Shown piece after piece: positions 34,638 through 43,655 of a DNA stretch of 64,000 bases (position 1 is the stretch's first letter; the number at the start of each line of letters is the position of its first letter). A program made the position numbers and the translations under genes. A model generated the notes under the pieces. The model saw only the letters and a program-made list of their open reading frames with translations. It did not search any database and was not told the origin of the DNA. This stretch comes from Streptomyces sp. AC550_RSS872 (GTDB lineage Bacteria; Actinomycetota; Actinomycetes; Streptomycetales; Streptomycetaceae): NCBI RefSeq assembly GCF_019049285.1, contig NZ_JAGMUL010000011.1:43645-107644 (forward strand), written 5' to 3'.

Positions 34638-36660
34638 CGGACCGTCGCTGATCCGGGATCTCGGGGGTCTCCGCCGCCAGTCGCTCGGCCATCCGGGCCC
34701 GGTGTTCCAGCGCGGCGGAACACAGCGACTGCACGGCCTCGTTGAAGCGCACCTGTGACGCCGGCTCGTCCGGCCCCAGCAGGTGACGCTTCAACTCCGC
34801 CCGCGCCTGAACCAGTTCGTCCTTCTCGGGGTGCCGCACCGCGTCCAGCAGCTCCGGCACCCCCGCCGCGTCCGGCGTCAGCACGGTCGCCGCGCGCGCG
34901 GTCGGGAAGGCCTTGCGGAACACGTCCTCCGCGAGGCCGCTGGTGTTCGCCACGGCATACGGCTTCCCACTCGCCAGGAAGTCGCTGATCACGCTGGACA
35001 CATCGCTGATCAGCAGGTCCGCCTGGTTGAAGCAGGCGTACAGCGTGGGCCTGACGTCGGTGACGATCTGGTGCTCCCACTCGGGCAGCGACGCCCAGTA
35101 GGCCTCCTCCCAGGCGGCCGTGGTCCGCGCCACCGCCTCCGCCCGCCCCGGCTCCGGCGCCGACTGGAGCAGCATCCGCTCCACCTGATCGGCGCTCGCC
35201 CGCCCGGCGATCGCGGTCAGACGGTCCAGCTCAGCAGTCAGAAGGGCGAGTTCACCGGTGTCGCCCGGCCGCTCCCCGGTCCGCTCCCTGTTCGCCGCCC
35301 TGATCAGCTCGCGCATCCGCAGATCGGCCGCCCCGGCCCGCGGATCCACGGAGCCCGTCAGCGGATGCGGCTTGTACAGCAGCCGGACGGCCGGGTCCGC
35401 GAGCAGCGCGCGCACGAGGTTCTCGCCGGCCTCGATCACCGAGGTGTTGCCGGGATTGCCGTCCCAGCCCTCCCAGGTCGGGGCGTACAGGACGGTCGTG
35501 CACACTCCGGCCGGCGCGCCCTCGTACGGCCGTACGCCGTCCAGCTGCGGGCGGCCGATCTCCACCACGTCCTTGTCCTCGACGCCGACCTCGGCGTACG
35601 CATACCGCTCGCGCGCCGCCGGACCGGCCACCCACACCTCGTCGTAGGCCTTCGCGTACGGGTTGCAGGACGACAGCTTGTCGCTCTCCCCGTGGTTGAC
35701 GAAGGTGTGCTTCAGCGTGGGGATGCGCAGGACCTGGGAGGTCTTGCCGGAGTTCGAGGGGTGGATGAGGACCTGTAGCGAGGACTCCTCCAGGCGCATC
35801 AGCGTGGAGACCTTCGGCAGACAGAGGATCGGTACGTCGGTCGGCGCGATCTTCTGCACCATGAACCGCTCCCGCAGCACGATCAGCGGCCGTCCGTCCA
35901 GCTGCGCCAGCGGCTCCAGCCACATGTTCGCCTGGTACGCCGAGGACGCGCCGCCGGAGAAGTAGAGCCCGACCGTCGGCCGGTACTCCGCCAGCCAGGC
36001 GTCCAGCCACTCCAGCGCCTCCCGCTCGCTCGCCGGGCGACGGCTCGGCAGCAGCCGTACGAGAAGGTCGTACAGGCCGAGGAGGGCGAGCCCCAGGGAC
36101 AGCGCGATGCCGAGGGCCCCGCAGCGGGGGTCGTCGGTGGCCGCCGTGGCCAGCAGGCCCGCCGTGGCCGGGAGGCCGAAGACCAGCAGCCGGTGGGCTG
36201 GGCGGCGCAGCAGGACCGGCGGTGCGGCGGACAGGCGCAGGGCGGAGGCGTCGATGTTGCGGGTGAGCACCGGCAGCGTGCGGGTGCGGCGGACCAGCAC
36301 CGAGACCCCCTGGATCGCGCAGTGCAGGGCGTAGAAGGCGAGCAGCCCGGCGACGAGCGGCGTGTACAGCGTCTCCCGTTGCTGCTCGCCGAGCCGCAAC
36401 AGGGCCACGACCAGCAGCAGGTCCCGCAGTACGTGGCGCACGGTGATGTCCGCGTGCGACTTGGCGAACACCGACAGCACGCCACGATGCCAGCGGTACA
36501 GCACGCCCTCGACGGCCAGGGACACGACCGTCGCGGCGAGCAGCAGCGGGACGTGCGGGCGCAGCGCCGCCACGGCCTGGGCGCAGAAGGCGGCGGCCAG
36601 GAGAGCCGTGACGAATGCTCTGGCCGGAATGCGGGACAGGGGTGCGGGCAACGCGGTCAC
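34606..36660 (-). CDS. Second TagF/TarL-like polyol-phosphate transferase, membrane protein
   Basis: A 684-residue paralogue of the protein at 31059. N-terminal hydrophobic helices (AFVTALLAAAFCAQAVAAL, LLLVVALLRLG) are followed from about residue 305 by the same catalytic blocks: HGESDKLSSCNPY, YAPTWEGWDGNPGNTS, YKPHPLTG and ISDVSSVISDFLASGKPYA. It also shares GRPQL and the YFSGG...YQANMWLE segment. The GTG at 36660 leaves little room for a ribosome-binding site (TTGGAG abuts it), so the true start could differ slightly. It is oriented against the other wall-polymer genes and overlaps the GT2 gene end. It may be the primase or the second polymerase of the same polymer; sequence alone does not decide. 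Confidence 0.84.
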   Translation of the reverse strand: MTALPAPLSRIPARAFVTALLAAAFCAQAVAALRPHVPLLLAATVVSLAVEGVLYRWHRGVLSVFAKSHADITVRHVLRDLLLVVALLRLGEQQRETLYTPLVAGLLAFYALHCAIQGVSVLVRRTRTLPVLTRNIDASALRLSAAPPVLLRRPAHRLLVFGLPATAGLLATAATDDPRCGALGIALSLGLALLGLYDLLVRLLPSRRPASEREALEWLDAWLAEYRPTVGLYFSGGASSAYQANMWLEPLAQLDGRPLIVLRERFMVQKIAPTDVPILCLPKVSTLMRLEESSLQVLIHPSNSGKTSQVLRIPTLKHTFVNHGESDKLSSCNPYAKAYDEVWVAGPAARERYAYAEVGVEDKDVVEIGRPQLDGVRPYEGAPAGVCTTVLYAPTWEGWDGNPGNTSVIEAGENLVRALLADPAVRLLYKPHPLTGSVDPRAGAADLRMRELIRAANRERTGERPGDTGELALLTAELDRLTAIAGRASADQVERMLLQSAPEPGRAEAVARTTAAWEEAYWASLPEWEHQIVTDVRPTLYACFNQADLLISDVSSVISDFLASGKPYAVANTSGLAEDVFRKAFPTARAATVLTPDAAGVPELLDAVRHPEKDELVQARAELKRHLLGPDEPASQVRFNEAVQSLCSAALEHRARMAERLAAETPEIPDQRRSVTPRRPAHPA

Positions 36661-36815
36661 TCCAAGGTCGGCGCGGGACGTCGTGCGCCCGGGTTAACGC
36701 GTGGCGGCCTACAGACGACACGCATGTGTCCTGGGGGGCCCGGAGCGAGACCGAGCGGCCACCGCCCGCCTGTCCGGGGGCTGGAATCCCCGCGCGCCGA
36801 ACGATCCACTTCGCG

Positions 36816-36821
36816 TAGATT
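36816..36821 (+). promoter_or_regulatory. Probable -10 box of proB promoter
   Basis: TAGATT lies 43 bp before the proB start in the intergenic region divergent from the polymerase gene. No good -35 partner was found. Confidence 0.4.
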
Positions 36822-36863
36822 GCCGAGCAGGCAACCGGCTGCACGCGAGGGGAAAGAGCACAG

Positions 36864-37991
36864 GTGGCAGGGGCAAGGCAGGGTGTGCGCGAGGCCCGCA
36901 GGATCGTCGTCAAGGTGGGCTCCTCGTCGCTGACCACCGCGTCCGGCGGCCTGGACGCCGACCGCGTGGACGCGCTCGTCGACGTCCTGGCCAAGAGCCG
37001 CAGCGGCGGGGAGAAGGAGGTCGTGCTCGTCTCCTCGGGCGCCATCGCTGCCGGGCTCGCCCCGCTGGGCCTGCGCCGCCGCCCCAAGGACCTGGCCCGC
37101 CAGCAGGCCGCCGCCAGCGTCGGCCAGGGCCTGCTCGTCGCCCGCTACACCGCGTCCTTCGCCCGGCACGGTGTCCGTGTCGGCCAGGTGCTGCTGACCA
37201 GCGACGACATGAGCCGCCGCGCCCACCATCGCAATGCCTCGCGCACCCTCGACAAGCTCCTCGCGATGGGCGCCTTCCCGATCGTCAACGAGAACGACAC
37301 CGTCGCCACCGACGAGATCCGCTTCGGCGACAACGACCGCCTGGCGGCCTTGGTGGCCCATTTGGTACGAGCGGATCTGCTGGTACTGCTGTCCGACGTG
37401 GACGGCGTGTACGACGGTGACCCCAGCAAGCCTGGTACGTCGCGGATAGCGGAGGTGCGTGGGCCGGAGGACCTCGCGCACGTCGAGATCGGCACCGCGG
37501 GCAAGGCCGGTGTCGGCACCGGCGGCATGGTCACCAAGGTCGAGGCGGCCCGGATCGCGGCCGCGGCCGGTATCCCCGTGGTCCTGACCAGCGCGATCCA
37601 CGCTGCGGAGGCGCTGCACGGCGGCGACACCGGCACCTACTTCCACGCCACCGGCAAGCGCTCCGCCGACCGCCTGCTCTGGCTCCAGCACGCGTCGACC
37701 CCGCAGGGTTCGCTGACGCTGGACGACGGCGCGGTCCGGGCGGTCGTCGAACGCCGCACGTCGCTGCTGCCGGCCGGCATCGCCGCCGTCGAGGGCGACT
37801 TCAGCGCGGGCGACCCGGTCGAACTGCGGGACACCGCCGGGCGGGCGGTCGCGCGCGGGCTCGTCAACTTCGACGCCAAGGAGATTCCGCAACTGCTCGG
37901 CCGTTCGACGCGGGAGCTGGCGCGGGAGCTGGGCGCGGAGTACGAGCGCGAGGTCGTGCACCGGGACGACCTGGTGATCCTGGAGCCATAG
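36864..37991 (+). CDS. proB: Glutamate 5-kinase
   Basis: The first step of proline synthesis: ATP-dependent phosphorylation of glutamate. It has 375 residues. The amino-acid kinase domain (residues 1-255) shows VVKVGSSSLT, LVSSGAIAAGL, NENDTVATDEIRFGDND (glutamate site) and LLSDVDGVYDGDP. A C-terminal PUA domain follows from about 285 to 365. The GTG at 36864 has GAGGGGAAAG upstream. proA lies 1 kb downstream, separated by a repeat array and a small gene, as in other Streptomyces apart from the repeats. Feedback inhibition by proline is typical of the family. Confidence 0.96.
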   Translation: MAGARQGVREARRIVVKVGSSSLTTASGGLDADRVDALVDVLAKSRSGGEKEVVLVSSGAIAAGLAPLGLRRRPKDLARQQAAASVGQGLLVARYTASFARHGVRVGQVLLTSDDMSRRAHHRNASRTLDKLLAMGAFPIVNENDTVATDEIRFGDNDRLAALVAHLVRADLLVLLSDVDGVYDGDPSKPGTSRIAEVRGPEDLAHVEIGTAGKAGVGTGGMVTKVEAARIAAAAGIPVVLTSAIHAAEALHGGDTGTYFHATGKRSADRLLWLQHASTPQGSLTLDDGAVRAVVERRTSLLPAGIAAVEGDFSAGDPVELRDTAGRAVARGLVNFDAKEIPQLLGRSTRELARELGAEYEREVVHRDDLVILEP

Positions 37992-38030
37992 ACACCTCGG
38001 CGAGCCGGCACCGGTCGGCGTCCCCCGGCC

Positions 38031-38356
38031 GAAAACGGGGGAAACGCCCCGCTTCAAACGTGGCCCTGAGGTGGACGTTCCGCGCTGCGTTGCCCCGGGG
38101 GCAACCCCCGGACCTCCCGCCGAAAACGGGGGGAACGCCTCGCTTCAAACGTGGCCCTGAGGTGGACGTTCCGCGCTGCATTGCCCCGAGGGCAACCCCC
38201 GGTCCCCCGGCCGAAAACGGGGGGAACGCCTCGCTTCAAACGTGGCCCTGAGGTGGACGTTCCGCGCTGCATTGCCCCGGGGGCAACCCCCGGACCCCCG
38301 GCCGAAAACGGGGGGAACGCCCCGCTTCAAACGTCGCCCTGAGGTGGACGTTCCGC
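38031..38356. repeat. 91-bp tandem repeat array, 3 full copies plus a partial one
   Basis: Copies begin with GAAAACGGGG at 38031, 38122, 38213 and 38304, an exact 91-bp period; the last copy stops after 53 bp. Each full copy holds the palindrome TTGCCCC-G-GGGGCAA, or a variant keeping the stem (TTGCCC-CGA-GGGCAA), and GGAACG paired with CGTTCC. Copies differ at only a few positions. There are no unique spacers, so this is not a CRISPR. Short open frames across it are by-products of the 91-bp period and are not supported as genes. Confidence 0.9.
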
Positions 38357-38450
38357 AAAACCGCCCCGCGAGCCCTTGCGGCCTGCTCAACTTTGTCTCA
38401 GGGACATTCCGTACGACCACCGAGTCGGTCACTGCGTAAAGGAGGCCGTC

Positions 38451-38915
38451 GTGAGACGAGTGCGCCCTGGGACGGCGTCCCGCAGTGCCGGTGGGGCCTC
38501 GTCCCGCGCGGCCGGTGAGGAGCGCGCCTTGACGAGCGTCGCGGCCGGCGACCGGTACGAGGAGCCCAAGGACCTGCCCCGCCTGTGGCACGTCACCCTC
38601 AGCGTCTCCGGTCAGGAGGCCCCGCTACAGGAGGTGCGGCGCGCCCTCGAACAGCTCGCCCACGACCACCCCTTTCTGCTGACCAGCAGGTACGCGGGCG
38701 ACCACGCCGAGATCCGCTACTGGGAAGAGGCCCGCGACCTGCACGACGCGGCCGCCGTCGCCCTGCGCCTGTGGGGCGAGCACCGGCAGAGCGCTGGGCT
38801 GCCGCCCTGGGAGATCGTCGGCCTGGAGGTCATCGACCGCGAGACTTACCACCAGCGGATCGCGGAGGGGTACGGACTGCCGCCGGCGAGCCCGGTGGGA
38901 GTACATCCCTATTGA
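38451..38915 (+). CDS. Conserved hypothetical protein between proB and proA
   Basis: A 154-residue cytoplasmic protein without recognisable domain. The GTG at 38451 has a perfect AAAGGAGG five bases upstream. The first ~30 residues are basic and low in complexity; the conserved-looking part starts at RYEEPKDLPRLWHVTLSVSG. It contains HPFLLTSRYAGDHAEIRYWEEA and WEIVGLEVIDRETYHQRI, suggesting an alpha/beta fold. A start nearer residue 27 is possible. Its position between proB and proA hints at a link to proline metabolism, but this is only context. Confidence 0.8.
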   Translation: MRRVRPGTASRSAGGASSRAAGEERALTSVAAGDRYEEPKDLPRLWHVTLSVSGQEAPLQEVRRALEQLAHDHPFLLTSRYAGDHAEIRYWEEARDLHDAAAVALRLWGEHRQSAGLPPWEIVGLEVIDRETYHQRIAEGYGLPPASPVGVHPY

Positions 38916-39033
38916 CCGGCCTTGTGCGCCTTGAGGCGGCTCGGGTGCCTTGAGTGGTCCTGTGCCCCTTGAGTGGCCTGTGGTGCTTGTCTCGGGGTTT
39001 GGAACGAGCGCTGGACCGGCCTCGCAGTCGCAC

Positions 39034-39045
39034 TACCCTTCTTTC
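39034..39045 (+). promoter_or_regulatory. -10 box of a leaderless proA transcript
   Basis: TACCCT followed by exactly six bases and then ATG. There is no ribosome-binding site, so transcription probably starts at the A of the start codon. Confidence 0.55.
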
Positions 39046-40332
39046 ATGACCACGCTCTCGCCGTACGACTCCATGTCCCCGGTCAACCGGGCCGCCTACC
39101 GCGCCAAGTCCGCCGCCGCCGACCTCGCCCCGCTGCCGCGGGCCGAGAAGGACGACGCGCTGCTCGCCATCGCGGACGCGCTGGAGGTCCGTACGAGCGA
39201 AATCGTCGAGGCCAACGCCCGGGACATCGCCAAGGCCCGCGAGGCCGGCACCAGCGAGGCGATCATCGACCGGCTGACGCTGACCCCGGAGCGCGTGCGG
39301 GCCATCGCCTCCGACGTGCGGGACGTCGTCGCGCTGCCCGACCCCGTCGGCGAGGTCGTCCGCGGGTCCACCCTCCCCAACGGCATCGACCTGCGCCAGG
39401 TCCGTGTCCCGCTGGGCGTGGTCGGGATCATCTACGAGGCCCGCCCGAACGTCACCGTCGACGCCGCCGCCCTCTGCCTGAAGTCCGGCAACGCGGTGCT
39501 GCTGCGCGGCTCGGCCTCGGCGTACGAGTCGAACAGCGCACTCGTCCGGGTGATCCGCGACGCCGTCGGCGGGGCCGGGCTGCCCGCCGACGCCGTACAG
39601 CTGGTGCCCGGCGAGAGCCGCGAGAGCGTGCGCGAGCTGATGCGCGCCCGCGGGCTCGTCGACGTGCTGATCCCGCGCGGCGGCGCCTCGCTGATCCAGA
39701 CCGTCGTCACCGAGTCCATCGTCCCCGTCATCGAGACCGGCACCGGCAACTGCCATGTCTACGTCGACGCCCACGCCGACCTCGACATGGCGATCGAGAT
39801 CCTGATCAACTCCAAGGCCCACCGCGTCAGCGTCTGCAACGCGGCCGAGACCCTCCTGGTCCACCAGGACATCGCCCCCGAGTTCCTGCCGCGCGCCCTG
39901 GACGCCCTCGCGGAGGCCGGCGTGACCGTGCACGCCGACGAAAGGGTGCTGGCGTACGCCAAGGACTCCAAGGCGACCGTCGTCGAGGCCACGGCGGAGG
40001 ACTGGGAGACCGAGTACCTGTCGTACGACATCGCCGCGGCGGTCGTGGACTCGCTGGACAAGGCCGTCGAGCACATCCGGCTGTGGACCTCCGGTCACAC
40101 CGAGGCCATCGTCACGACCTCGCAGCAGGCCGCCCGCCGGTTCACCCAGCTGGTCGACTCCACGACGGTCGCCGTGAACGCCTCCACCCGCTTCACCGAC
40201 GGCGGCCAGTTCGGCTTCGGCGCGGAGATCGGTATCTCCACCCAGAAGCTGCACGCCCGGGGGCCGATGGGGCTGCCCGAGCTGACCAGCACGAAGTACA
40301 TCGTCACCGGGGACGGGCACGTACGGCGCTGA
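39046..40332 (+). CDS. proA: Glutamate-5-semialdehyde dehydrogenase (gamma-glutamyl phosphate reductase)
   Basis: The second proline-synthesis enzyme: NADPH-dependent reduction of glutamyl 5-phosphate. It has 428 residues with the aldehyde dehydrogenase fold. [20 protein letters not shown] and [10 protein letters not shown] form the cofactor side. The catalytic cysteine is in [15 protein letters not shown], and [28 protein letters not shown] is the family end. The ATG at 39046 matches the family N-terminus ([18 protein letters not shown] follows). It lacks a Shine-Dalgarno sequence but has TACCCT-N6 in front, so a leaderless mRNA is likely. Confidence 0.96.
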   Translation: MTTLSPYDSMSPVNRAAYRAKSAAADLAPLPRAEKDDALLAIADALEVRTSEIVEANARDIAKAREAGTSEAIIDRLTLTPERVRAIASDVRDVVALPDPVGEVVRGSTLPNGIDLRQVRVPLGVVGIIYEARPNVTVDAAALCLKSGNAVLLRGSASAYESNSALVRVIRDAVGGAGLPADAVQLVPGESRESVRELMRARGLVDVLIPRGGASLIQTVVTESIVPVIETGTGNCHVYVDAHADLDMAIEILINSKAHRVSVCNAAETLLVHQDIAPEFLPRALDALAEAGVTVHADERVLAYAKDSKATVVEATAEDWETEYLSYDIAAAVVDSLDKAVEHIRLWTSGHTEAIVTTSQQAARRFTQLVDSTTVAVNASTRFTDGGQFGFGAEIGISTQKLHARGPMGLPELTSTKYIVTGDGHVRR

Positions 40333-40469
40333 ATGATCCTCCGCGCTCGGGGGGCGCGTCCCTGCTGACAGGGGGCGCGCCGGAGGGCCGGACGGCGCGC
40401 GCCGCACCCGAGGTGTCTCGCAAGCCGGATGAATTTCCATACCGTCTGCCCAAAATGACCCCCCGGGAC

Positions 40470-40481
40470 TACTCTGGATCC
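40470..40481 (+). promoter_or_regulatory. -10 box of a probable leaderless transcript
   Basis: TACTCT followed by six bases and then GTG at 40482. Confidence 0.45.
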
Positions 40482-41057
40482 GTGCCGGAGGACGTGGGGG
40501 GCACGCCGTTCCCTGACGGCTGGGAGCCCGACGACGACCACGACCGCGGGGTGTCGGACGAAGAGTTCGCCTCCGTGGTCTTCGACGAGGCCTTCGTACA
40601 GGCGGCCGTGGTGCACGAGCCGACCGCCGTGGAGCGCCTCCTGGCCGCCGCCCAGGCCAGAGCGGAGGCCTCCGAGGCGGAGGCGCGCCGGGCGCCTGGC
40701 CGAGGCGAGCGGTACGACGAGGCGTACGGCCCCGACGGCCGCACCGCTTTCGGCCATGATCCCGAGCTGGACGATCTGGATGACCCGGACATCCTCGAGG
40801 ATCGTTACGGCGCCCCCGGGACATACGGCAAAAAGGTCCGCTGGCACCGCCCCGTCGCCTGGCTGCTCGCCCTCGTCATGGGCATCGGCATGGTCGCGCT
40901 GGCCTTCGCGGCGGTCTACCGGGGTGCCTCCTCGAACAGCCGGGACCAGGTCCCGCCGCCGGCGTCCACAGGCCTCGAACAGGGCAGGGAAGCGTCGCCC
41001 TCGGCGTCCGCCGACTACTCGCAGCCGGCCGCCTCGGCGACGCCGCGAACACCGTGA
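40482..41057 (+). CDS. Single-span membrane protein with SVVFDE motif
   Basis: A 191-residue protein. The cytoplasmic part is acidic and low in complexity and begins EDVGGTPFPDGWEPDDD, followed by FASVVFDEAFVQAAVVHEPTA. One transmembrane helix (AWLLALVMGIGMVALAFAAVY, about residues 128-148) precedes a ~40-residue Ser/Pro/Ala-rich outer tail. The GTG at 40482 sits six bases after TACTCT; an in-frame ATG at 40455 is the alternative. The SVVFDE(A/S)FV-x-AA motif recurs in the next gene, so the two are related regulatory or scaffold proteins. No enzymatic domain is visible. The function is unknown. Confidence 0.75.
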   Translation: MPEDVGGTPFPDGWEPDDDHDRGVSDEEFASVVFDEAFVQAAVVHEPTAVERLLAAAQARAEASEAEARRAPGRGERYDEAYGPDGRTAFGHDPELDDLDDPDILEDRYGAPGTYGKKVRWHRPVAWLLALVMGIGMVALAFAAVYRGASSNSRDQVPPPASTGLEQGREASPSASADYSQPAASATPRTP

Positions 41058-41166
41058 CCGGAACCCGATCGAGGGCCTGAGCACTACGGAGGGCAGCCTT
41101 CCCTCCTGGTGAGAACCTGTCAGAACTTGTCGTGTAGCAGGGCGTTTACGTGACCTCCCGGCGACC

Positions 41167-41178
41167 TACCCTGAAGAT
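41167..41178 (+). promoter_or_regulatory. -10 box of a leaderless transcript
   Basis: TACCCT followed by six bases and ATG 41179; TTTACG at 41145-41150 gives a plausible -35 at 16-nt spacing. Confidence 0.55.
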
Positions 41179-42267
41179 ATGGGAGGGCCAGGAGACCCAC
41201 CTGACGGGACACCCGAGGGCAGCCCCGGAGGTGGCGAGGACGAGTACCGATCCGTCGTCTTCGACGAGTCGTTCGTCCGCGCTGCCCGCCTCCAGGAGTT
41301 CTCCGCGCAGGAGCGCATGGCCGACCACGCGCCGGCCGTACGCCGCGCGCCACTGCGCCGGGGCCTGTCCCGGCAGGCGCTGATCCTGGTCCTGCTGATC
41401 GCCGTGGCCTTCGGTACGGCGATCTACATGGGTGTACGGCACCCCTACCAGACCCCCGCGAGCTCAGGGCCGCCCGCCGAGCCGCTGCGTATGACCGTCA
41501 TCCCGCTCGCCCCGCAGGGCAAGGTGCCCGGGGCGACCGATCCGGAGTACCTGTACGCCCACAGTCCCGCCGCTCAGTTCCGCATCGGCGCCGAGGGCAT
41601 CCCGCTGCCGGCCGCCCGGCGCACCGCGCACTTCTCGGACAGTCAGGTGACGAACGCGCTGAGCATCGCGAAGGACTACATCGTGCGGTCCGCGCTGTAT
41701 CCGGAGGTGCTGACCGGCGAACAGATCCGTCCGGTCCGGGTGCTGCTGGATCCCGACCAACTGGACCAGTTCGACCAGAGCTTCGGGCATCCGGCAGCCG
41801 ACGGGCGGCACGCGCCGACCGGGTGGCTGGTTCGCTTCGACGCCTCCCAGACCGAGCTGGCCGACCGCAGGATCCGGGTGCAGGGCACGCTCCAGGCGGC
41901 GGAGACCGACGCCGCGACGCTGGAGGTCACGGCCGATCACACGTTCGTGTACGCGCTGCGGGCGGCGGCTGCGCAGGCCAGGGCCGCGGGGGAGAAGGCG
42001 GCCGAGGCCTCGCTGTTCACCGTGCGGCGGGAGCTGCACTTCCGCTTCGACCGTGAGGACCTGCGGCTGCGCCAGACCCAGCTGGTCGTCTCCTACGTCC
42101 AGGCGGGGCCGCTGTCCTGCGCCGAGGACTCGACGAACCGGCTGCATCCGCTACTGGCGGGGCAGACGGCCAAGGAGGGCGGACCGGCGGGGACGGATCC
42201 GTATGCCACGGGTGGGGCGACGGCGCTGTGCGGGTCGTTGGCGGCGGGGTCGCAGCCGAAGGTGTGA
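41179..42267 (+). CDS. Single-span membrane protein with SVVFDE motif and large extracytoplasmic domain
   Basis: A 362-residue protein. The Gly/Pro-rich N-terminus leads into EYRSVVFDESFVRAARLQE, the motif shared with the previous gene. One transmembrane helix follows (ALILVLLIAVAFGTAIYMGV, about residues 73-92). The ~265-residue outer domain has no cysteines until GPLSCAEDS and ALCGS near the end, which could pair. Blocks such as SDSQVTNALSIAKDYIVRS and TADHTFVYAL suggest an alpha/beta fold I do not recognise. It is conserved in this neighbourhood of Streptomyces (between proA and nadD). A role at the cell envelope is plausible but unproven. Confidence 0.78.
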   Translation: MGGPGDPPDGTPEGSPGGGEDEYRSVVFDESFVRAARLQEFSAQERMADHAPAVRRAPLRRGLSRQALILVLLIAVAFGTAIYMGVRHPYQTPASSGPPAEPLRMTVIPLAPQGKVPGATDPEYLYAHSPAAQFRIGAEGIPLPAARRTAHFSDSQVTNALSIAKDYIVRSALYPEVLTGEQIRPVRVLLDPDQLDQFDQSFGHPAADGRHAPTGWLVRFDASQTELADRRIRVQGTLQAAETDAATLEVTADHTFVYALRAAAAQARAAGEKAAEASLFTVRRELHFRFDREDLRLRQTQLVVSYVQAGPLSCAEDSTNRLHPLLAGQTAKEGGPAGTDPYATGGATALCGSLAAGSQPKV

Positions 42268-42296
42268 GCGGGACCGCCCACGGCGGGTGAAAGAAC

Positions 42297-42344
42297 TCAG
42301 CCCCTCCGGCGTTTGAGGAGCGGGGTCTGGGGCGGAGCCCCAGA
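42297..42344. repeat. Dispersed Streptomyces intergenic repeat acting as bidirectional terminator
   Basis: The block starting CAGCCCCTCCGGCGTTTGAG and ending in hairpin TCTGGGGC-GGA-GCCCCAGA (42326-42344) matches a stem-loop element I recall as frequent between convergent Streptomyces genes. Here it separates two convergent genes. Confidence 0.65.
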
Positions 42345-42405
42345 AGGATGGGACGGGTAGGGGCGGCGGGGGCGAGGAAACCGCTGCGCAAGCCACAGGT
42401 GGCCG

Positions 42406-43509
42406 TCAGGCGTTGTCCCCGCCGTCGTCTCGCCTGACGTCGTCCCGGCGCGGCTCCTCCCTGGGGGCCGTACCCGTGAAGCCGCCGAAACCCCGTCGTA
42501 CCCGGCCGCCCAGGTCCCCCGCGCCACCCGCGATGTCCGTGACCAGCTTCATCAGGGGGTCCTTGGAGGACTTCACGTGGGTGGTGTAGTGGGAGGCCGA
42601 CTCGCGGAAGGAGTCGGTGACCGAGGTGTCTTTGTCCTCCGAGCGGCGCGGGTAGTGGCCGTCCATGATCCGCTGGTGGTCGCGGGACTCGGCCCACTTC
42701 TTCAGCTCGGCAGCGCGCACCGTGGTGAAGGGGTGGGAGCGAGGCAGCACGTTCAGGATCTTCAGGACGGAGTCGCGCAGGTCGCCGCCCGCCTCGTACT
42801 CCTCGGCCTGCTTCAGGAACGCGTCCACGTTCATCTCGTGCAGATGGTGGCCGCCGGCGAGCTTCATCAGGCCGCGCATCGAGGCCGTGAGGTCCTGGCC
42901 GACGAGCAGACCCGCCCGGTCGGCGGACAGCTCCGACTTGCGGAACCACTCCCGCAGCGCGGTCACGATCGCCATGATCGCGATGTTGCCCAGCGGGATC
43001 CAGGCGACCCGGACGGCGAGGCTGGTGAGGAAGAGGAGGATCGTGCGGTAGACCGAGTGACCGGAGAGAGCGTGGCCCACCTCGTGGCCCACCACCGCCC
43101 GCATCTCCTCCTCGTCGAGCAGCTCCAGCAGCCCCGTGGTGACCACGATGATCGGCTCGTCCAGGCCGATGCACATCGCGTTCGGCACCGGGTCCTGGTT
43201 GACGTACATCGGCGGGACCTTCTCCAGGTCCAGGATGTAACAGGCGTCCCGCAGCATGTCGTTGAGGTGCGCGAACTGCTGGTCCGAGACCCGGACCGAG
43301 TCCGACAGGAACAGCAGCCGGAGACTGCGCTCCGGCAGCAGGCCGCTCAGGGCCTTGAAGACGGTGTCGAAGCCGCTGAGCTTGCGCAGGGCCACCAGGG
43401 CCGAGCGGTCCGCCGGGTGTTCGTACGCACGCGAGGAGATCCCCGGGAAACGCCTGCGCTGCCTGCTCGGCACGTTCTCGTGCCCGCCCTGCTCGTGGCC
43501 TTCGGACAT
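42406..43509 (-). CDS. M48 family zinc metallopeptidase
   Basis: A membrane-associated protease of 367 residues. The zinc motif HEVGH is at residues 142-146, with a third ligand likely Glu193 in KSELSADRAG. A hydrophobic helix pair around residues 155-188 (TILLFLTSLAVRVAW, IAIMAIVTAL) anchors it. The C-terminal ~90 residues are Gly/Arg/Asp-rich and disordered. The ATG at 43509 was chosen because GGGGGA precedes it; two upstream in-frame ATGs lack this. It resembles the Streptomyces M48 group rather than classic HtpX, as no N-terminal transmembrane pair is present. Membrane-protein quality control is the family role. Confidence 0.88.
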   Translation of the reverse strand: MSEGHEQGGHENVPSRQRRRFPGISSRAYEHPADRSALVALRKLSGFDTVFKALSGLLPERSLRLLFLSDSVRVSDQQFAHLNDMLRDACYILDLEKVPPMYVNQDPVPNAMCIGLDEPIIVVTTGLLELLDEEEMRAVVGHEVGHALSGHSVYRTILLFLTSLAVRVAWIPLGNIAIMAIVTALREWFRKSELSADRAGLLVGQDLTASMRGLMKLAGGHHLHEMNVDAFLKQAEEYEAGGDLRDSVLKILNVLPRSHPFTTVRAAELKKWAESRDHQRIMDGHYPRRSEDKDTSVTDSFRESASHYTTHVKSSKDPLMKLVTDIAGGAGDLGGRVRRGFGGFTGTAPREEPRRDDVRRDDGGDNA

Positions 43510-43655
43510 GTCATCCCCCATGTGCGTCTGGATCACCGGCTATGGCTCTGTGCGGCCCTTTACGGAGCCTTGTTCCGCCCTTTGCGCCCCCGAAGCAGAG
43601 CCCAGCCTAGGCGGAGTTACCGTGGACGGGCACTACAGCGAAGGAGTTCCGCGTC

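Noticed and set aside
38031..38356. CRISPR array
   Set aside because: The 91-bp units are contiguous and nearly identical with no unique spacers, and no cas genes are nearby.
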